Shown piece after piece: positions 1 to 10,592 of a DNA stretch of 64,000 nucleotides. The stretch covers positions 19,095,558 to 19,159,557 of the forward strand of contig NC_089766.1 in NCBI RefSeq assembly GCF_040412425.1, written 5' to 3'. Positions within the stretch are counted from its first letter, which is position 1; each line of letters opens with the position of its first letter. The stretch is from Macrobrachium rosenbergii. Its lineage: Eukaryota; Arthropoda; Malacostraca; Decapoda; Palaemonidae. The translations under genes were made by a program, and so were the position numbers. The notes beneath the pieces were generated by a model. That model did not search any database. It was not told where the DNA came from and worked only from the letters and a program-made list of their open reading frames with translations.

Positions 1-267
1 TGAAGAAATCAGTAATTAACTGACAAAACAGGATTAAATATTTAATAGGTTTTACAAAGGATTAGGATCAATTGTTCAGAAGCAGAAACAGAACAATTAA
101 AAGATTATACAAGGGGGTGACTGACCACCAAAAATGTTAATACAACAAAATAATTATCTTTTTTTTTGTAAACAATAACAATTTTTGCAAGATGAACATT
201 TTACAAATAAAAAATTATATTAACAATACGAATACATTTAAAAATATATAAAGTAACTAATTTGTAA
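1..267. other. AT-rich flank, no gene seen
   Basis: This is AT-rich sequence beyond the stop codon of the minus-strand Penelope-like fragment, so it may hold that element's 3' untranslated end. I see no coding signal, terminal repeat or target duplication. A short stretch near positions 50-70 (acaaaggattaggat) resembles the 3' end of the LINE at 29345-29375, but the match is too short to assign. Confidence 0.4.
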
Positions 268-1064
268 TTAAGTTATTGATTTTATCTTTAGGTCATTCTT
301 GAGCACTTTTCTAATACAGGGCTCCAAATAATACATGCCAGGGCTAAGGTTGAAATTACAGCTGGAAGTAAGCTGTATAATCCAACTCAAAAGATTTCTT
401 GAAGACAAATCTTTCGATCTGCCAATCACTGAACTTTCAGTCCAATTTATCCTGTGAGTTTTCACTTAAATGAATGAATATAGCATTGGATGTTTGTCCA
501 GTTTTGACTGAATACTTCATGTTGGAGCTTAATACGTACATCTAAATCTTTGCTAGACTGGACAATATAGAAAGAGGGGCAGTCCAAACATGGAATTTTA
601 TATATTATGTTGTTGTTTTCTTTAGGGCTATTTTTTATTAACATCCTTTTAGTGCGTTACTAGAGGAAAAAACGAGGTTGACATTAAAAGATTTTAACAA
701 TGATTTTATGTTTTCAAAACCACTAAAATGGGGGCAAGCTAAGAATATTCTTAGGAGTTTCATTCTCTATGTTACTTTCACTATAAAAACTTTTTGTTGG
801 CTTGTAAATGTTTTTCACTTTCTATTGAAACCACTGTTCACATGGTCTAACGGGTTCTTATTAAATTCTTTATATATGCTATCATCATCAAAAAGACTAT
901 CCATTTTTTCTATATCACTTTTATTTAGAATTACAATAGCGCCTGATTTATCTGCTTTTGTCATGTGTAAGTTTTTATCTTTTTTCAGTTCATTTATACA
1001 ACCATAAATCTTTTGGGGACTTTTGTGGTGTCTGATTTTTTTTTATACTTCCATAAATCACTCC
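268..1064 (-). pseudogene. Penelope-like retroelement fragment with GIY-YIG endonuclease; RT core missing
   Basis: Penelope-like elements encode a reverse transcriptase followed by a GIY-YIG nuclease. Reading the minus strand from about 1064 there is a block ending in KADKSGAIVILNKSDIEKM, then DSLFDDDSIYKEFNKNPLDH. This matches the conserved 'tKADKggavVi' segment upstream of the RT in the family. After a stop near 815 the frame is lost. At about 700-645 a linker (NVNLVFSSSNALKG) leads into the nuclease at 644-462 (IIYKIPCLDCPSFYIVQSS), which fits YKIPCxxCxxxYIGqT with the expected glycine replaced by valine. The C-terminal part (THRINWTESSVIGRS) continues in another frame to a stop at 268. 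Only about 100 codons separate the N-terminal block from the nuclease, where an intact element has roughly 500, so the RT palm is deleted. It is a dead copy. The PLE assignment rests on two independent conserved blocks in the right order. Confidence 0.82.
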
Positions 1065-2652
1065 CGATCAGACCTACTTGTCACAAAGAGACAGCCAGCT
1101 ACAACCAGTATCATCACCATAGCTGTGATCATTTTTATTCATCCACTTAAAACTAGATAAATCTCCATTAGTTTTTGTTTTCGGTACATAAATCATAGAT
1201 AATTTTAAAGGATAAAAATGCCCTATCACATTTCATTAATTTCAAACAGTAAAAACTGTATATTTGTTACAAGTGATAAAAATACAGAGAAGTTTGCCAA
1301 AGAGACAAGAATTTTCCACGATGCTTTTCAAACTATGAAAGAAATGGACACAAATTCTTTTTATATTTTTCGTTGCTTACAATAGTGTCTTATCAATCAG
1401 GCCCTTTAGAAAACAATTTTAAAAAATTAACACCATATCATTATAAACAAAGGAATAATGTTCAAATCTTTTCTCGAACTTTGATGAAGTACTGTGAAGG
1501 GCTTTGTTTTTGTTTTATTTAAGCCGTGTTCTTTCTGTCACTAATAATAAGCGCTCCCAGTACAGGAAGGATTATTAGGCGTTGCCACTTTTCTCTTTCG
1601 TGGAGTAGTCGACGTTGATATAAATTTCATATTCGTAAACCGTGTGAGTAACATGTAATTTCTAATATCCAGTTTCTGGTTTTTATTTGAAATTGCAAAA
1701 ATGCACTGATAACTGCAAATTTGATTATCTTTCTATAGTAGTGGTTTGATGTGGCATACGGACATTCCAATACAGATTACCAATCGAGTCAGGTCCACCC
1801 AAATTGTCCGAATGCGATATAGTAAGTTTCTGTTTATGAATTTTGGCCAACAATGTATCTGTTCATTGTTTACCCTAATTTTTCATTTAGTATTTGTTTT
1901 CATATAAAAATTCATTCTTAGGAATTGTCTATCAAGGAAATTTTATACCAGTATAGAATCATACCATTAATAATTATTAACCATTGAATAAATAATAATT
2001 ACTATAATGGTTACTATTTTTAATTCCTTTTGTTTTTTTAGATGGCTAAATATATCATAAAAATAATTGAATGCGCTCAGTTTTTGGGTAAAAGCTGGGA
2101 GTCCTTTTTCTGCTAAACGGTATCCCAGATTCATTTGATCAATACAGTCATCTGTGGAGCGTCACTATATTGTGATCGAAAATAATGAGTTGACTGAAGA
2201 GGACCGTTGCGCAAACGGTCGAAAAGATCCCGTGTTTTATCCCCTTTTTGTATATTTTTGTATCTTAAAATATACAATTTAAAAATTATATTATTGTGGC
2301 TTTTTACTCAATACAGTCATCACCCCATACAAAGTGAAATGACTGAGGCTACTTAACCAGCCAATCTTCTAACCGGTAAACCACCTGGTCAGTTTTCCAC
2401 ATGACATTGAGAAGAAAAGGATTACATCTAATCCGGGTGGGGCAGCGTATTTACAGGCTTATAAGGCTTATAACCACTGTTGGTAAAACAACTAACTGCG
2501 ATGCACATGTATTGTTTATTTTGCTGGGAGTTATATCAGTCGAAAATTCATCATTATATTACATGGTCCTTAAATATTGAATCCTTACTTTCCCCACTGT
2601 CAGCATTCCACTATGATTTCCAAAAAAAATAATACATTAGTAAAAATATATG

Positions 2653-2655
<3 letters not shown>
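1065..2655. other. unassigned AT-rich sequence
   Basis: No reading frame of note, no tandem array and no transposon motif was recognised on either strand. Both strands are dense in stop codons. A GC-richer patch near 2330-2460 contains small inverted segments but does not fold as a tRNA when box A and box B consensus are applied. Confidence 0.4.

Positions 2656-2740
<85 letters not shown>
2656..2740. repeat. (TA)n microsatellite
   Basis: About 85 bp of nearly pure TA. It sits at the outer edge of the inverted repeat that starts near 2768. Confidence 0.95.
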
Positions 2741-2767
2741 CCATAAAAGCACTTACCGTACCTTATA

Positions 2768-2862
2768 CTAAACACATAATAATTATAAAGTATAAAACGG
2801 GAAAGTGAACTGAAGAGTTCAGTACGACAGAGATTATAACAAACTACCCTTTCCCGATGGTT

Positions 2863-2910
<48 letters not shown>

Positions 2911-3449
2911 AAATTCTCTCTCTCTCTCTGGTCTCGAGTTTGTAACGTTGTGGCATATTTGTTTTTGTTGCTTTTATCTAATTGTCTATATAACGCATAC
3001 TTTTCTCTTGACATTACAAATGAGAGGAAAAGGTATTAATCATTCCTAAATATGCTATAAAAATATTTATTTATATAACACAAAATCTCAGACAGAAAAA
3101 CTTGTGCTTCCGTACGAAAACAAATAATGTTGACAGGTAACAAAGAACGGAACAACAAAAGAAAGACCCCATGACGACACCACACCTGGACCACTCGCGG
3201 AATAAGACTAAGGTCAAGGAATACGAAGGGAGGGCGAGGAAGGCCACTCGTGACCTTGAGGATAATGATAAAGGATTTACATACTTCATCGGCAGGATGT
3301 GCTCGGAAAAGGGCACAGTATAGCATCCTTATACCTAGTACGTTCATTATTTACTACTAATAAACATTTCGTGCGTAATTCATATGTACTTAAATTAAAA
3401 TCAAACTACCTATATATATGTGTATATAATAAAATAACATAACTATATA

Positions 3450-3450
<1 letters not shown>
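2768..3450 (+). repeat. left arm of a large imperfect inverted repeat
   Basis: Three blocks here recur in reverse complement on the right. The block 2775-2860 (gggaaagtgaactgaagag, then cgacagagatt, then aactacccttt) pairs with 4240-4335. The block 3045-3115 (aaaatatttatttat, then aaatct) pairs with 4005-4080. The block 3325-3450 (gtagtttgatt and taaataatgaac when read on the minus strand) pairs with 3735-3880. The arm carries a (CT)n tract at 2865-2907 that the right arm lacks. A 103-codon minus-strand frame at 3036-3347 falls inside it and has no recognisable homology. Identity between arms looks like 70-75 percent by eye. Confidence 0.72.
2865..2907. repeat. (CT)n microsatellite
   Basis: A run of CT dinucleotides inside the left arm of the inverted repeat, followed by a second short CT run at 2917-2930. 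Confidence 0.95.
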
Positions 3451-3451
<1 letters not shown>

Positions 3452-3518
<67 letters not shown>

Positions 3519-3533
3519 TTAATATATATAATA

Positions 3534-3621
<88 letters not shown>

Positions 3622-3680
3622 AATGTGTGTGTGTGTGTGTCCAATCTTAGATAATTATATATTAATTATCTATAATATAC

Positions 3681-3722
<42 letters not shown>

Positions 3723-3732
3723 ATATACATAT
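3452..3732. repeat. (TA)n/(TG)n microsatellite at the centre of the inverted repeat
   Basis: Long TA runs are interrupted by short unique words and by a TG tract near 3610-3640. The tract separates the two arms, so the whole structure is arm, AT-rich spacer, arm. TA runs are themselves self-complementary, which would help cruciform formation. Confidence 0.93.
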
Positions 3733-4345
3733 ATAGTTATGTTTTATTACATACACATATTCGAGGTAGTTTGATTTGAATTTTTAAAATCAGGCTTATC
3801 ATATTTATTAGTAATAAATAATGAACATACTAGTATAAATGCATACTATGCCCTTTCCAGGCACATTTGAAGCTCTGATATTCCTTCTATCGTATCTCAG
3901 GTTCTAAAGAAAATTCTCTGCTAATGAGGTTGACTTTCTTTAAACTATTCCTTCTCTCTCATATAAATAGTTTCTTTACACATTCTTTCAAAAACTGCTC
4001 ATATATATTTTCGTGCGGGATAAAGAATCTTCTACTAGATTTTAACCATAAATAAATATTCTTATAATAATTTGGAATGAAACTCTGTATATGTCATGTT
4101 CCTGTTGCTAATTATAGACCCAAATGTTCAGAAGTACTCAGCAGCGTTATATCCATAAGAATTAGAACAGCCTTTTTCACATGATCATAGTTACATACTA
4201 GAGAAAGACCAGACAGAAGACTCCTGAAGAAGAGAAGAGAAGAAACTACCAATTCGGAAGGGTAGTTTACCTTGAGGCCAATCTCTGTCGCTGCAACCTC
4301 TTCAAAAATTCACTTTCCCATTTTATACTATTATTAACCATATGT
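3733..4345 (-). repeat. right arm of a large imperfect inverted repeat
   Basis: This is the reverse-complement partner of 2768-3450, with the same three blocks in mirrored order. It has no CT tract. The arrangement is either two head-to-head copies of one interspersed repeat or a foldback-type non-autonomous element. I see no protein and no clear target duplication at the outer ends. Confidence 0.7.
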
Positions 4346-5619
4346 TCATTATACGTGACGTTATTTCAAATACTTTTTAGTTTATCCCAGAAATGACGAT
4401 TCTTTATTTTTCTGGGACAGAATAAATCCCTCGTATAAATCATACCTATTTTTTCTTTAATATTGACCATAATATATATCGAAGATGGGTTTAATTCTTT
4501 GTAGCCAAGGCCAGATTATACCAACTATGATCTCGAGACATATTTACTCGTAACTTTGAAAAAAACAACATGATGAGAAGTATAACTTGAAAAAGCAACA
4601 TGATGATCTTCATTACTAATGTGGTCGTTACTTACTGTTTATAAAAATTGGAGGATGAAAAAGAGAGTATTTTGTAAATATAGGTCAAAGTAGCGACCAA
4701 CGTACATACAAACAAACAATGCACGTGACTAGGTGGCTAAGACCTAGAGTGTTATTTATAAAAGTGAAATGACATAGTAAGTGAGAGTTAAAAATACTAT
4801 ATATGCAAATTTTATTTTCATATATAATAATAACAGAAAATTTTCTTTGTAATGAATGTTTACAAATTCAGGTCTTGTTGTTTTAGTGCCTTATTTTTAG
4901 TATTCAGACTTATTCTGTAGCCATTTTTGTCAGTGATAGAACTGCCTAGGAAGTAGCAAAATATCTTACTCAGCCACACGTGGGTAAGAAAGAGAACACC
5001 ATAAATAGGCTGCAGGGGGTCGCATGGGTTCTTGACCGCTCCCAGCTTACCCGTATCTTGAGGGTATGTCCTCAGGGCATTGAAAGCTCAATTCTATGGG
5101 CTTCAGATTATAGATGGCATACTGTTTGGAGAAAGGTCATAAGGTAAAAAGCAAGTTAGATTACCAAAAGATTATTCTCCAAATGCAGTCAGGAAAGATA
5201 AAACCCACGATATAAACAAAACATGAAAGTGTTATTGAAAAAGTAAACAAATACTCAGAAAACCAGAAAATTAAAACTATCAGGTTCATACTTATCACTG
5301 ACTAATCTATTCATGAATGATTTGATTTTAAAAAGTCGTAATGTTTTGATTTGATAGCCTTTTTGTATGTGGTTATGATACGATTTCATGTTAGACGAAA
5401 TTCTTCTCAAATTTGTTCATAATTCAGTTTTGTGAAGTTTCATTTTTTTATTTCTTTTTTACCAAAATATGTAAATTTTATTTTATACTGATTTTTCTGG
5501 TACCATCAGATGTTTAATTTGAAAAGATTAACTGTTGTTTTTATACAATTTTATTTTATACAACTTTCATTATATAAAAATCCTATGCGATTTTTGCATT
5601 GTAATACATCAATCATATT
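4346..5619. other. unassigned; left flank of the piggyBac remnant
   Basis: AT-rich sequence with no coding signal. The left terminal repeat of the piggyBac element should lie here, but I could not find a partner for the right end (TTAACCCTTTCTGATCAGTG when read inward). A small hairpin lies at about 4384-4422 (tcccagaaa ... tttctggga). Confidence 0.35.
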
Positions 5620-7485
5620 TCACCTTGTAGTCAATTTTTTTGAATGATATGCTTTGAAACATTCATTTGGGTGTAATCCAGGTTGAAGAGTGCATGTTTC
5701 ACAATAGTAAGCGGTCTCTTTTCTGCCGCCGGGGCCTCTGCGATTGCTACAAACAGCACATTCTCGACAACGATTGTTTAGGAATCTTGTTGATCATATG
5801 TGTTTTGCCGTTGAGTCTCTCAGGTACGCAATTTTCGTTCACACGAACACTTTTCCGGAAATTCTTATTGCGAATTCTTCCCTACTAACTGTTCACAAAG
5901 TGACTTCCTGTAATTAGCGTGGCTGAGTACTTTCTTATTCTCCTCCTTCATGTGAATTTTATAAAAGAATATAGCTATTGACGACCGCCACTTCAAAGAA
6001 CAAAAAAGTATAACTTCCTCCACCATTTCAGTGATTTCTGTAAAAAAAACATATGATGAGCAATAATGATCATACGATCAATTCCACCCATATTATTATT
6101 TATTCACATATCATTTCTGGTTTGGTGATTTCTTCTGCAATATATTTTTTCTTCTTCCGTTGAACTTGCTTTGTTTGGCTGAATAAAAGTAGAGCACATG
6201 GTTTTATACCGTTTGTCACGCCAGCTAAGAATATGATATTTGTTGCTCTTGTAGAATGAAAGATGATTTCTGGTTGAAGCTTCAAAATGTATACCTGTCC
6301 TTATCTCTGTGGGAAGGCCTTTGCGCTTTACCAGAATCATGCCTGTCAAATGAACTTTACGTTTTAGAAGTTCCTTTGCAAGTTCCATGCTGGTATAGCC
6401 TACAGCCTGTGTAAATATGTAAAAAGCGTGGTACCCACTTTCCCTTTGTTTCTTTCCTTACAGCGTCAATCAACTCAAAATAATGCAGATATTGAATTTG
6501 TGTTTCAGAATTCGAGTTGGTCAGATCGTCTCTTTCCATAGTAAGGGATGAGTGATAGTATGTAACCAGTCTTCGAACAGGCAATATCAAGACGCGAATT
6601 CCCATTTTTTTGGTTTTCAGGTGCATACATCTTGAACGCCACGTCCTTTTGAATAAAACCATGGATTCATCCGCCGAAAGGGTTGCACCTGGACGGTAGA
6701 ATTGTAAAAATTATAGTAACGTAATCGAGTACGTTTTTTACTTTAGAACTCCTAGTCACTCTATTTATGTTATCAGAAGATGAAGACACATGAAAGGCCC
6801 AGAATATTTGATGAAAACCTTTCTTGTAAATATACACTTTGCAAATAATGGCGATTTACCAGTCGTGCGCTGAATACATCTACGGTAGTGATTTTACGTA
6901 ACATCGTGGACATTAGCACTCCATGGAAAGCCAGCATTTCTTATGCCGTAACATCTTTCAGTCATTCCAAATAGAATATTTTCAAGTGGGCGACATGCAT
7001 TGATCTTTGCCAGTCATATTTATTTGTTTCGTTAGCGAGTGACTGAAAAAGTTCTAATGTAAAAAACAAAAAAAAAAATCAAAGGAGAGAATTTAGTGTT
7101 TTCTGGTTTCACAAACTGCTGCTACCGGTGAAACTGAAGTTTGGAAGATCATGAATTTCTTCATTGTAGATTTCCACTCATCATCGTCACTATCATCTGT
7201 CATTTCGACCGAATTGCCCTCTCTTGCGTTATCATTCTCGTCATCACTATCAATACCACTCGGCTCTGGATCGTACAAATTTCTTCTTCAAGGACGCATT
7301 CTCTTCATCTGCCTGATCGGAATCGGACGAGTTGTCGCTGACATCGTCGGGCAGCACCTCGTTACAAGACGCCTCTTCATTTTCCGTATCTCCATTCCAT
7401 GATATTATAGAATCACCTTCCGATGGACATTCAAAGAGATATTCAAAATTTCTTCATCATTGCGAAAACGTTTCGCTGAAGCCAT
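5620..7485 (-). pseudogene. decayed piggyBac (PGBD-type) transposase
   Basis: PiggyBac transposases are DDE/D cut-and-paste enzymes that insert at TTAA. The minus-strand start at 7485 (MASAKRFRNDEEILN) opens a family-typical acidic N-terminus (DDVSDNSSDSDQADEEN, then a DSDDEND-rich stretch) near 7390-7150. Further blocks follow: DVTAYEMLAFHGV around 6950; VAFKMYAPENQKNGNSRLDI then SKTGYILSLIPYYGK around 6640-6550; SMELAKELLKRKVHLTG at 6390; SNKYHILSWRDKRYKTMCST at 6240; and NNMGGIDRM then SLKWWRKLYFF at 6095-6000, the hallmark MGGVD region. The last block is a cysteine-rich C-terminus, CAVCSNRRGPGGRKETAYYC, ending PGLHPNECFKAYH at about 5760-5640. The total of about 620 codons matches a full-length enzyme. 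Several frameshifts and stops (for example after the acidic region and before the C-terminal domain) make it inactive. Start and stop are taken from the homologous ends. Confidence 0.87.
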
Positions 7486-7857
7486 GAGTTCGTGAGTAAG
7501 TTTACAAAAACCAAATTACACGGGCAAACATCAAACAGCGGAGCGCGAGCAACAGACGTGTTTACTGAACGAAGCCTCGGTCGACTATGGCGGTTTATTG
7601 TAATTCTTCTTTATATGCGTTTCGAAAAGAAAAATCAGGAGATTTACCTGAGGATTATCAGATTATAAATATGGGCAATTCTCTGAGAGACATTGTGAAT
7701 CGTAAATCTCAGATTTTATCTCTGTATGACATTCCCAAGCTTTAGGATTAAATAAAGATTATTGATAACAAGGTTGGCCAATCTATTCGGACATTGTAGT
7801 GGAACAACTTGTTTCCCTTTGGCCAGTATAGGTCGGCCACTGATCAGAAAGGGTTAA
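7486..7857 (-). mobile_element. piggyBac 5' non-coding end with TTAA boundary
   Basis: Upstream of the transposase start, the minus strand reads outward to ccc followed by TTAA at 7854-7857. From the outside it reads TTAACCCTTTCTGATCAGTG, the usual TTAA plus CCC form of a piggyBac terminus. The subterminal part has short inverted words (ggccagtataggtcggcc). The distance of about 370 bp to the start codon is reasonable for the family. The other terminus was not found. Confidence 0.6.
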
Positions 7858-7894
7858 CTATGTTAGGTAATGTGAACAGCGGTTTCAACAGGAA

Positions 7895-7996
7895 AGTGAA
7901 AAACTTTAGAGAGAGAGAGAGAGAGAAAATTATTAAAATATATCAAAATAGTCCAAAATAATCAATATAAAATAGCAAAAATTTAATGAAAAACTT

Positions 7997-8039
<43 letters not shown>

Positions 8040-8190
8040 GAGAGAGAAATTTAAATATATCAGAAATAGTCCAAAATAATCAATATGAAGAGCAATAAAA
8101 ATCAAAACTTTAAAACTTTTAGAGAGAGAGTTTAAATATATAGAAATAGTCCAAAATGATTAATATAAAATAGCAAAACATTAAATGAAA

Positions 8191-8225
<35 letters not shown>
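7895..8225. repeat. tandem repeat with (GA)n embedded in each unit
   Basis: Four units of roughly 85-120 bp. Each begins with a form of gaaaaactttagagag, then a GA tract of variable length, then tttaaatatatcagaaatag, tccaaaataatcaatat and aaatagcaaaa. Length differences between units come mostly from the GA tract. The last unit ends at 8225 with its GA tract. Confidence 0.85.
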
Positions 8226-8227
<2 letters not shown>

Positions 8228-8236
8228 GTAAATTAA

Positions 8237-8655
8237 AAGCCAAAATTATCATACCATCATCAATATGGCTGACATATTACTGATAATTCCCCACATGTTA
8301 AAATGTTTACATATATTTATCTGACCCGATATGCAAATCAGGATGTTAATAACCAACATTAAAATGTTAATGAGTATATTTGCAAGTTATTAACTCAAAT
8401 GTCAGGAGATACACACACACGTTAATATTAACACTTATAGGCGTGGAGAGTAAATATATCTAGGCCTATATTAATGTTAATATATGTTAAATGTATGATC
8501 AATATATGGTAATATATAGTATGTATGTCATTATGTGTTAGATATGTTAATATATAATATATTTGTCACTATATGTTAAATATGTCAATATACAATGCTG
8601 ATTTCTTGTAATATATAACAATATTTTAAAAATGATAATATAACATACCAGCCAA
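8237..8655. repeat. cryptically repetitive AT-rich stretch
   Basis: The words tgttaatata, atgttaaat and atatgtcaatat recur many times with loose spacing between 8330 and 8640. It is a low-complexity, weakly tandem region without a fixed period that I can count. No coding signal. Confidence 0.55.
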
Positions 8656-8659
8656 TCCT

Positions 8660-8890
8660 GTCTTATGGGCCTACAATAGGCCACTAAGCTTATCTAAGCT
8701 TATATTCCTACAATGGCCACAAAGATTAGCTAAGTTTTGTGCCTACCATAATACTAAACGTATCTAAGCTTATGGGACTATAAGGGACCACTAAGCAAGC
8801 TTAACTAAACCTACAATAGGCACCTAAGCTTAAAACAAAGCAGCCTTAGTTAACCTACAATTTGACCAAGTCTAAGAATCATATTTAGGC
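8660..8890. repeat. degenerate minisatellite
   Basis: About four decayed units of 50-65 bp built around cttatgggcctacaataggc, followed by cactaagcttatctaag. HindIII-like aagctt words recur at 8690, 8765, 8805 and 8830. Units differ by many substitutions. Confidence 0.65.
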
Positions 8891-8971
8891 CTAAAATTTA
8901 GTCTAAATTTTTAGGACATAGGCTTAAATCAGGTCACACATATATATACCTTAAACTTTCGTATAACAACG

Positions 8972-9162
8972 TAGGCGAAGTTTATGCCTTAAATAAAAAA
9001 ATATATATTTTAAAACAGACTTTTATTAAAATGCACTAAAGAGAAAGAATCATTGAGGCTATGGCGTATCCCAAAAATGATTCTTTTACTTTTTAGTGAG
9101 TTTTAATAAAAGCGTGTTTTTATTTATTTTTTTCATTTATACTTCTTAGTTTTGACAGAAAC
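8972..9162. repeat. 190-bp palindrome (hairpin)
   Basis: The core arm at about 9013-9058 (aaaacagacttttattaaaa, then tgcactaaagag, then agaatcatt) pairs with about 9078-9123 in reverse complement (aatgattctttt, then agtgagttttaataaaag). The loop is about 20 bp, near ggctatggcgtatccc. Weaker pairing extends outward to about 8972 and 9162 (gaagtttatgccttaaataa against its mirrored partner). No coding sequence. Size and structure fit a small foldback MITE. Confidence 0.75.
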
Positions 9163-9316
9163 TGTAACCGATTTATGAGTGTAGCTAACTAACGAAATTG
9201 ATATCCTGCCGAGCCAAAGAAGGTATGAAAAATCCGAAGAGTTATTCACTTTATACAAAACCTGAGATGCTGGGAGAGGCCACTGTAGGGTCACTGGGGG
9301 TCACTGCTGACCTACT

Positions 9317-9990
9317 GATCATGTAAGCGGAACATTATGCGGAACTAGTAGGGGAACTTTAGGGTAAACTTAAAGGGCAACATTAGGGAATAAGTAGGGG
9401 AAGTTTAGGGGAAACTAGTAGGGAACTTTAGGGAGGAACTTAAGGGGAACATTAGGGAACATACGATGAATGCTAGGGGAACTAGTAGGGAACTAGTAGG
9501 GGGCAACTTTTAGGGCAAACTTAAGGGTAACATTAGGGAACTAGTAGGGGATCTTTAGGGAAACTAGAAGGGGGAAACTTTAGGAGGGAACGTAAAGGGA
9601 ACATTAAGGGGAACATATGAGGTATGCTAGGGGAACTAGTAGGGAAACTTTGGGGAACTAGTAGGAAACTTTAAGGAGGAAGTGGAGACATTAGGAACTT
9701 GAGGAGGAACATTAAGAGGAACTAGTAGGGAACTTTAGGGAACTTCAGGAATATTATGGGGAACTTTAGTTTAACTAGTAAGGGGATCTTAAGGGGAACA
9801 TTAAGGGGAACATACGAGGACTGCTAGCGGGAAGTAGGCGGGGGGAACTTAAGGGGAGCATTTGAGGGAACTTTAGGGAGAACTTAATGGGAACCTTAGG
9901 GAAACTAGTAGGGGAACTTTAGGGGGAAACTTAAGGAGCACATTAGGGGAACTAGTAGGAAGAACTTCAGAGGAACAATAAGTGGGCCTG
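9317..9990. repeat. G-rich higher-order minisatellite
   Basis: Short words gggaactagta, gggaactttag, gggaacttaag and gggaacattag follow one another in a loosely repeating order of about 50-60 bp. They give a GGG or GGGG tract roughly every 10-13 bases on the plus strand. The strand bias is complete: almost no CCC occurs in 670 bp. The edges are more degenerate than the middle. Confidence 0.85.
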
Positions 9991-10101
9991 ACAGCTACTG
10001 ATTTCCTTAAGGACACAGGCCACCACCATCCAAAGGTGGGCAGAAATCCAGATTCGAGGACAGGCAAAGTTGTCAATGTCTCGAACTGGTATACCCAACC
10101 G

Positions 10102-10592
10102 TAAAGGGCCCCATATACGTTGCGACCGGCGGATCAGGTTCCGTTCTGACTCCGGTATCCGCGTTGCCCAGAGACGTTCTGATTCACTTCAGCTGCCGAA
10201 ACCTGGTAGAGTGAAGACGTGTCAGCTCCGCTCAGTGATGACGCTCTTGCAGCACAAATTGAAAAAACCCAGCGAAAAGGGAGAACCTTGGTTAAACTAT
10301 GGTTGAAGAAGAGAAATGAATTATCTCACGATTGTTTATTGATGAATTGAAACTTTACCCTGGTGACTGGTTTAATTATCCGGGAATGGACCAACAGACC
10401 GACATGGAATTATTATATATGGTCTCCCCTCTTCTGGAAATAAAAAAACCCACTTGTACGAGACAGCCAATATCACTGTACGGGAGGTTGCTGGCCACAG
10501 TTCCTTCGGCGCCTACTAGTAGTTCCCTGGGGCATATAATCCCAGAGGCATGTAAAGCAATTATTCAAGTTATGTAACACGAGTTTACAAAG
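10102..10592 (+). pseudogene. PIF/Harbinger element: 5' terminus and first transposase exon
   Basis: Harbinger nucleases (HARBI1-like) cut and paste with a 3-bp target duplication. A terminus-like sequence starts at 10105 (agggccccatatacgttgcg), preceded by TAA at 10102-10104, which fits the family. The coding part begins at 10291 (KLWLKKRNELSHDCLLMN) and shifts frame near 10332. It continues as KLYPGDWFNYPGMDQQTDME, LLYMVSPLLEIKKPTCTRQP, a shortened helix-turn-helix stretch and SLGHIIPEACKAIIQVM, the usual IIPEvCkaI motif. About ten residues are missing before SLGHII. An in-frame TAA at 10575 replaces what is normally an aromatic codon, and the homologous sequence continues HEFTK to a good splice donor (aaag|gtaaaaagt) at 10592/10593. 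The catalytic exon is not visible and may lie in the assembly gap. Confidence 0.75.

Noticed and set aside
2330..2460. Possible tRNA gene
   Set aside because: No box A/box B pair at tRNA spacing and no acceptor stem.
5241..5300. Left TTAA terminus of the first piggyBac (ttaaaactatcaggttcat)
   Set aside because: Similarity to the right terminus is limited to a few bases and lacks the CCC start.
9317..9990. Interstitial telomere array (many TTAGGG words)
   Set aside because: The words are part of longer units of 10-13 bp in variable order, not a head-to-tail TTAGG or TTAGGG array.
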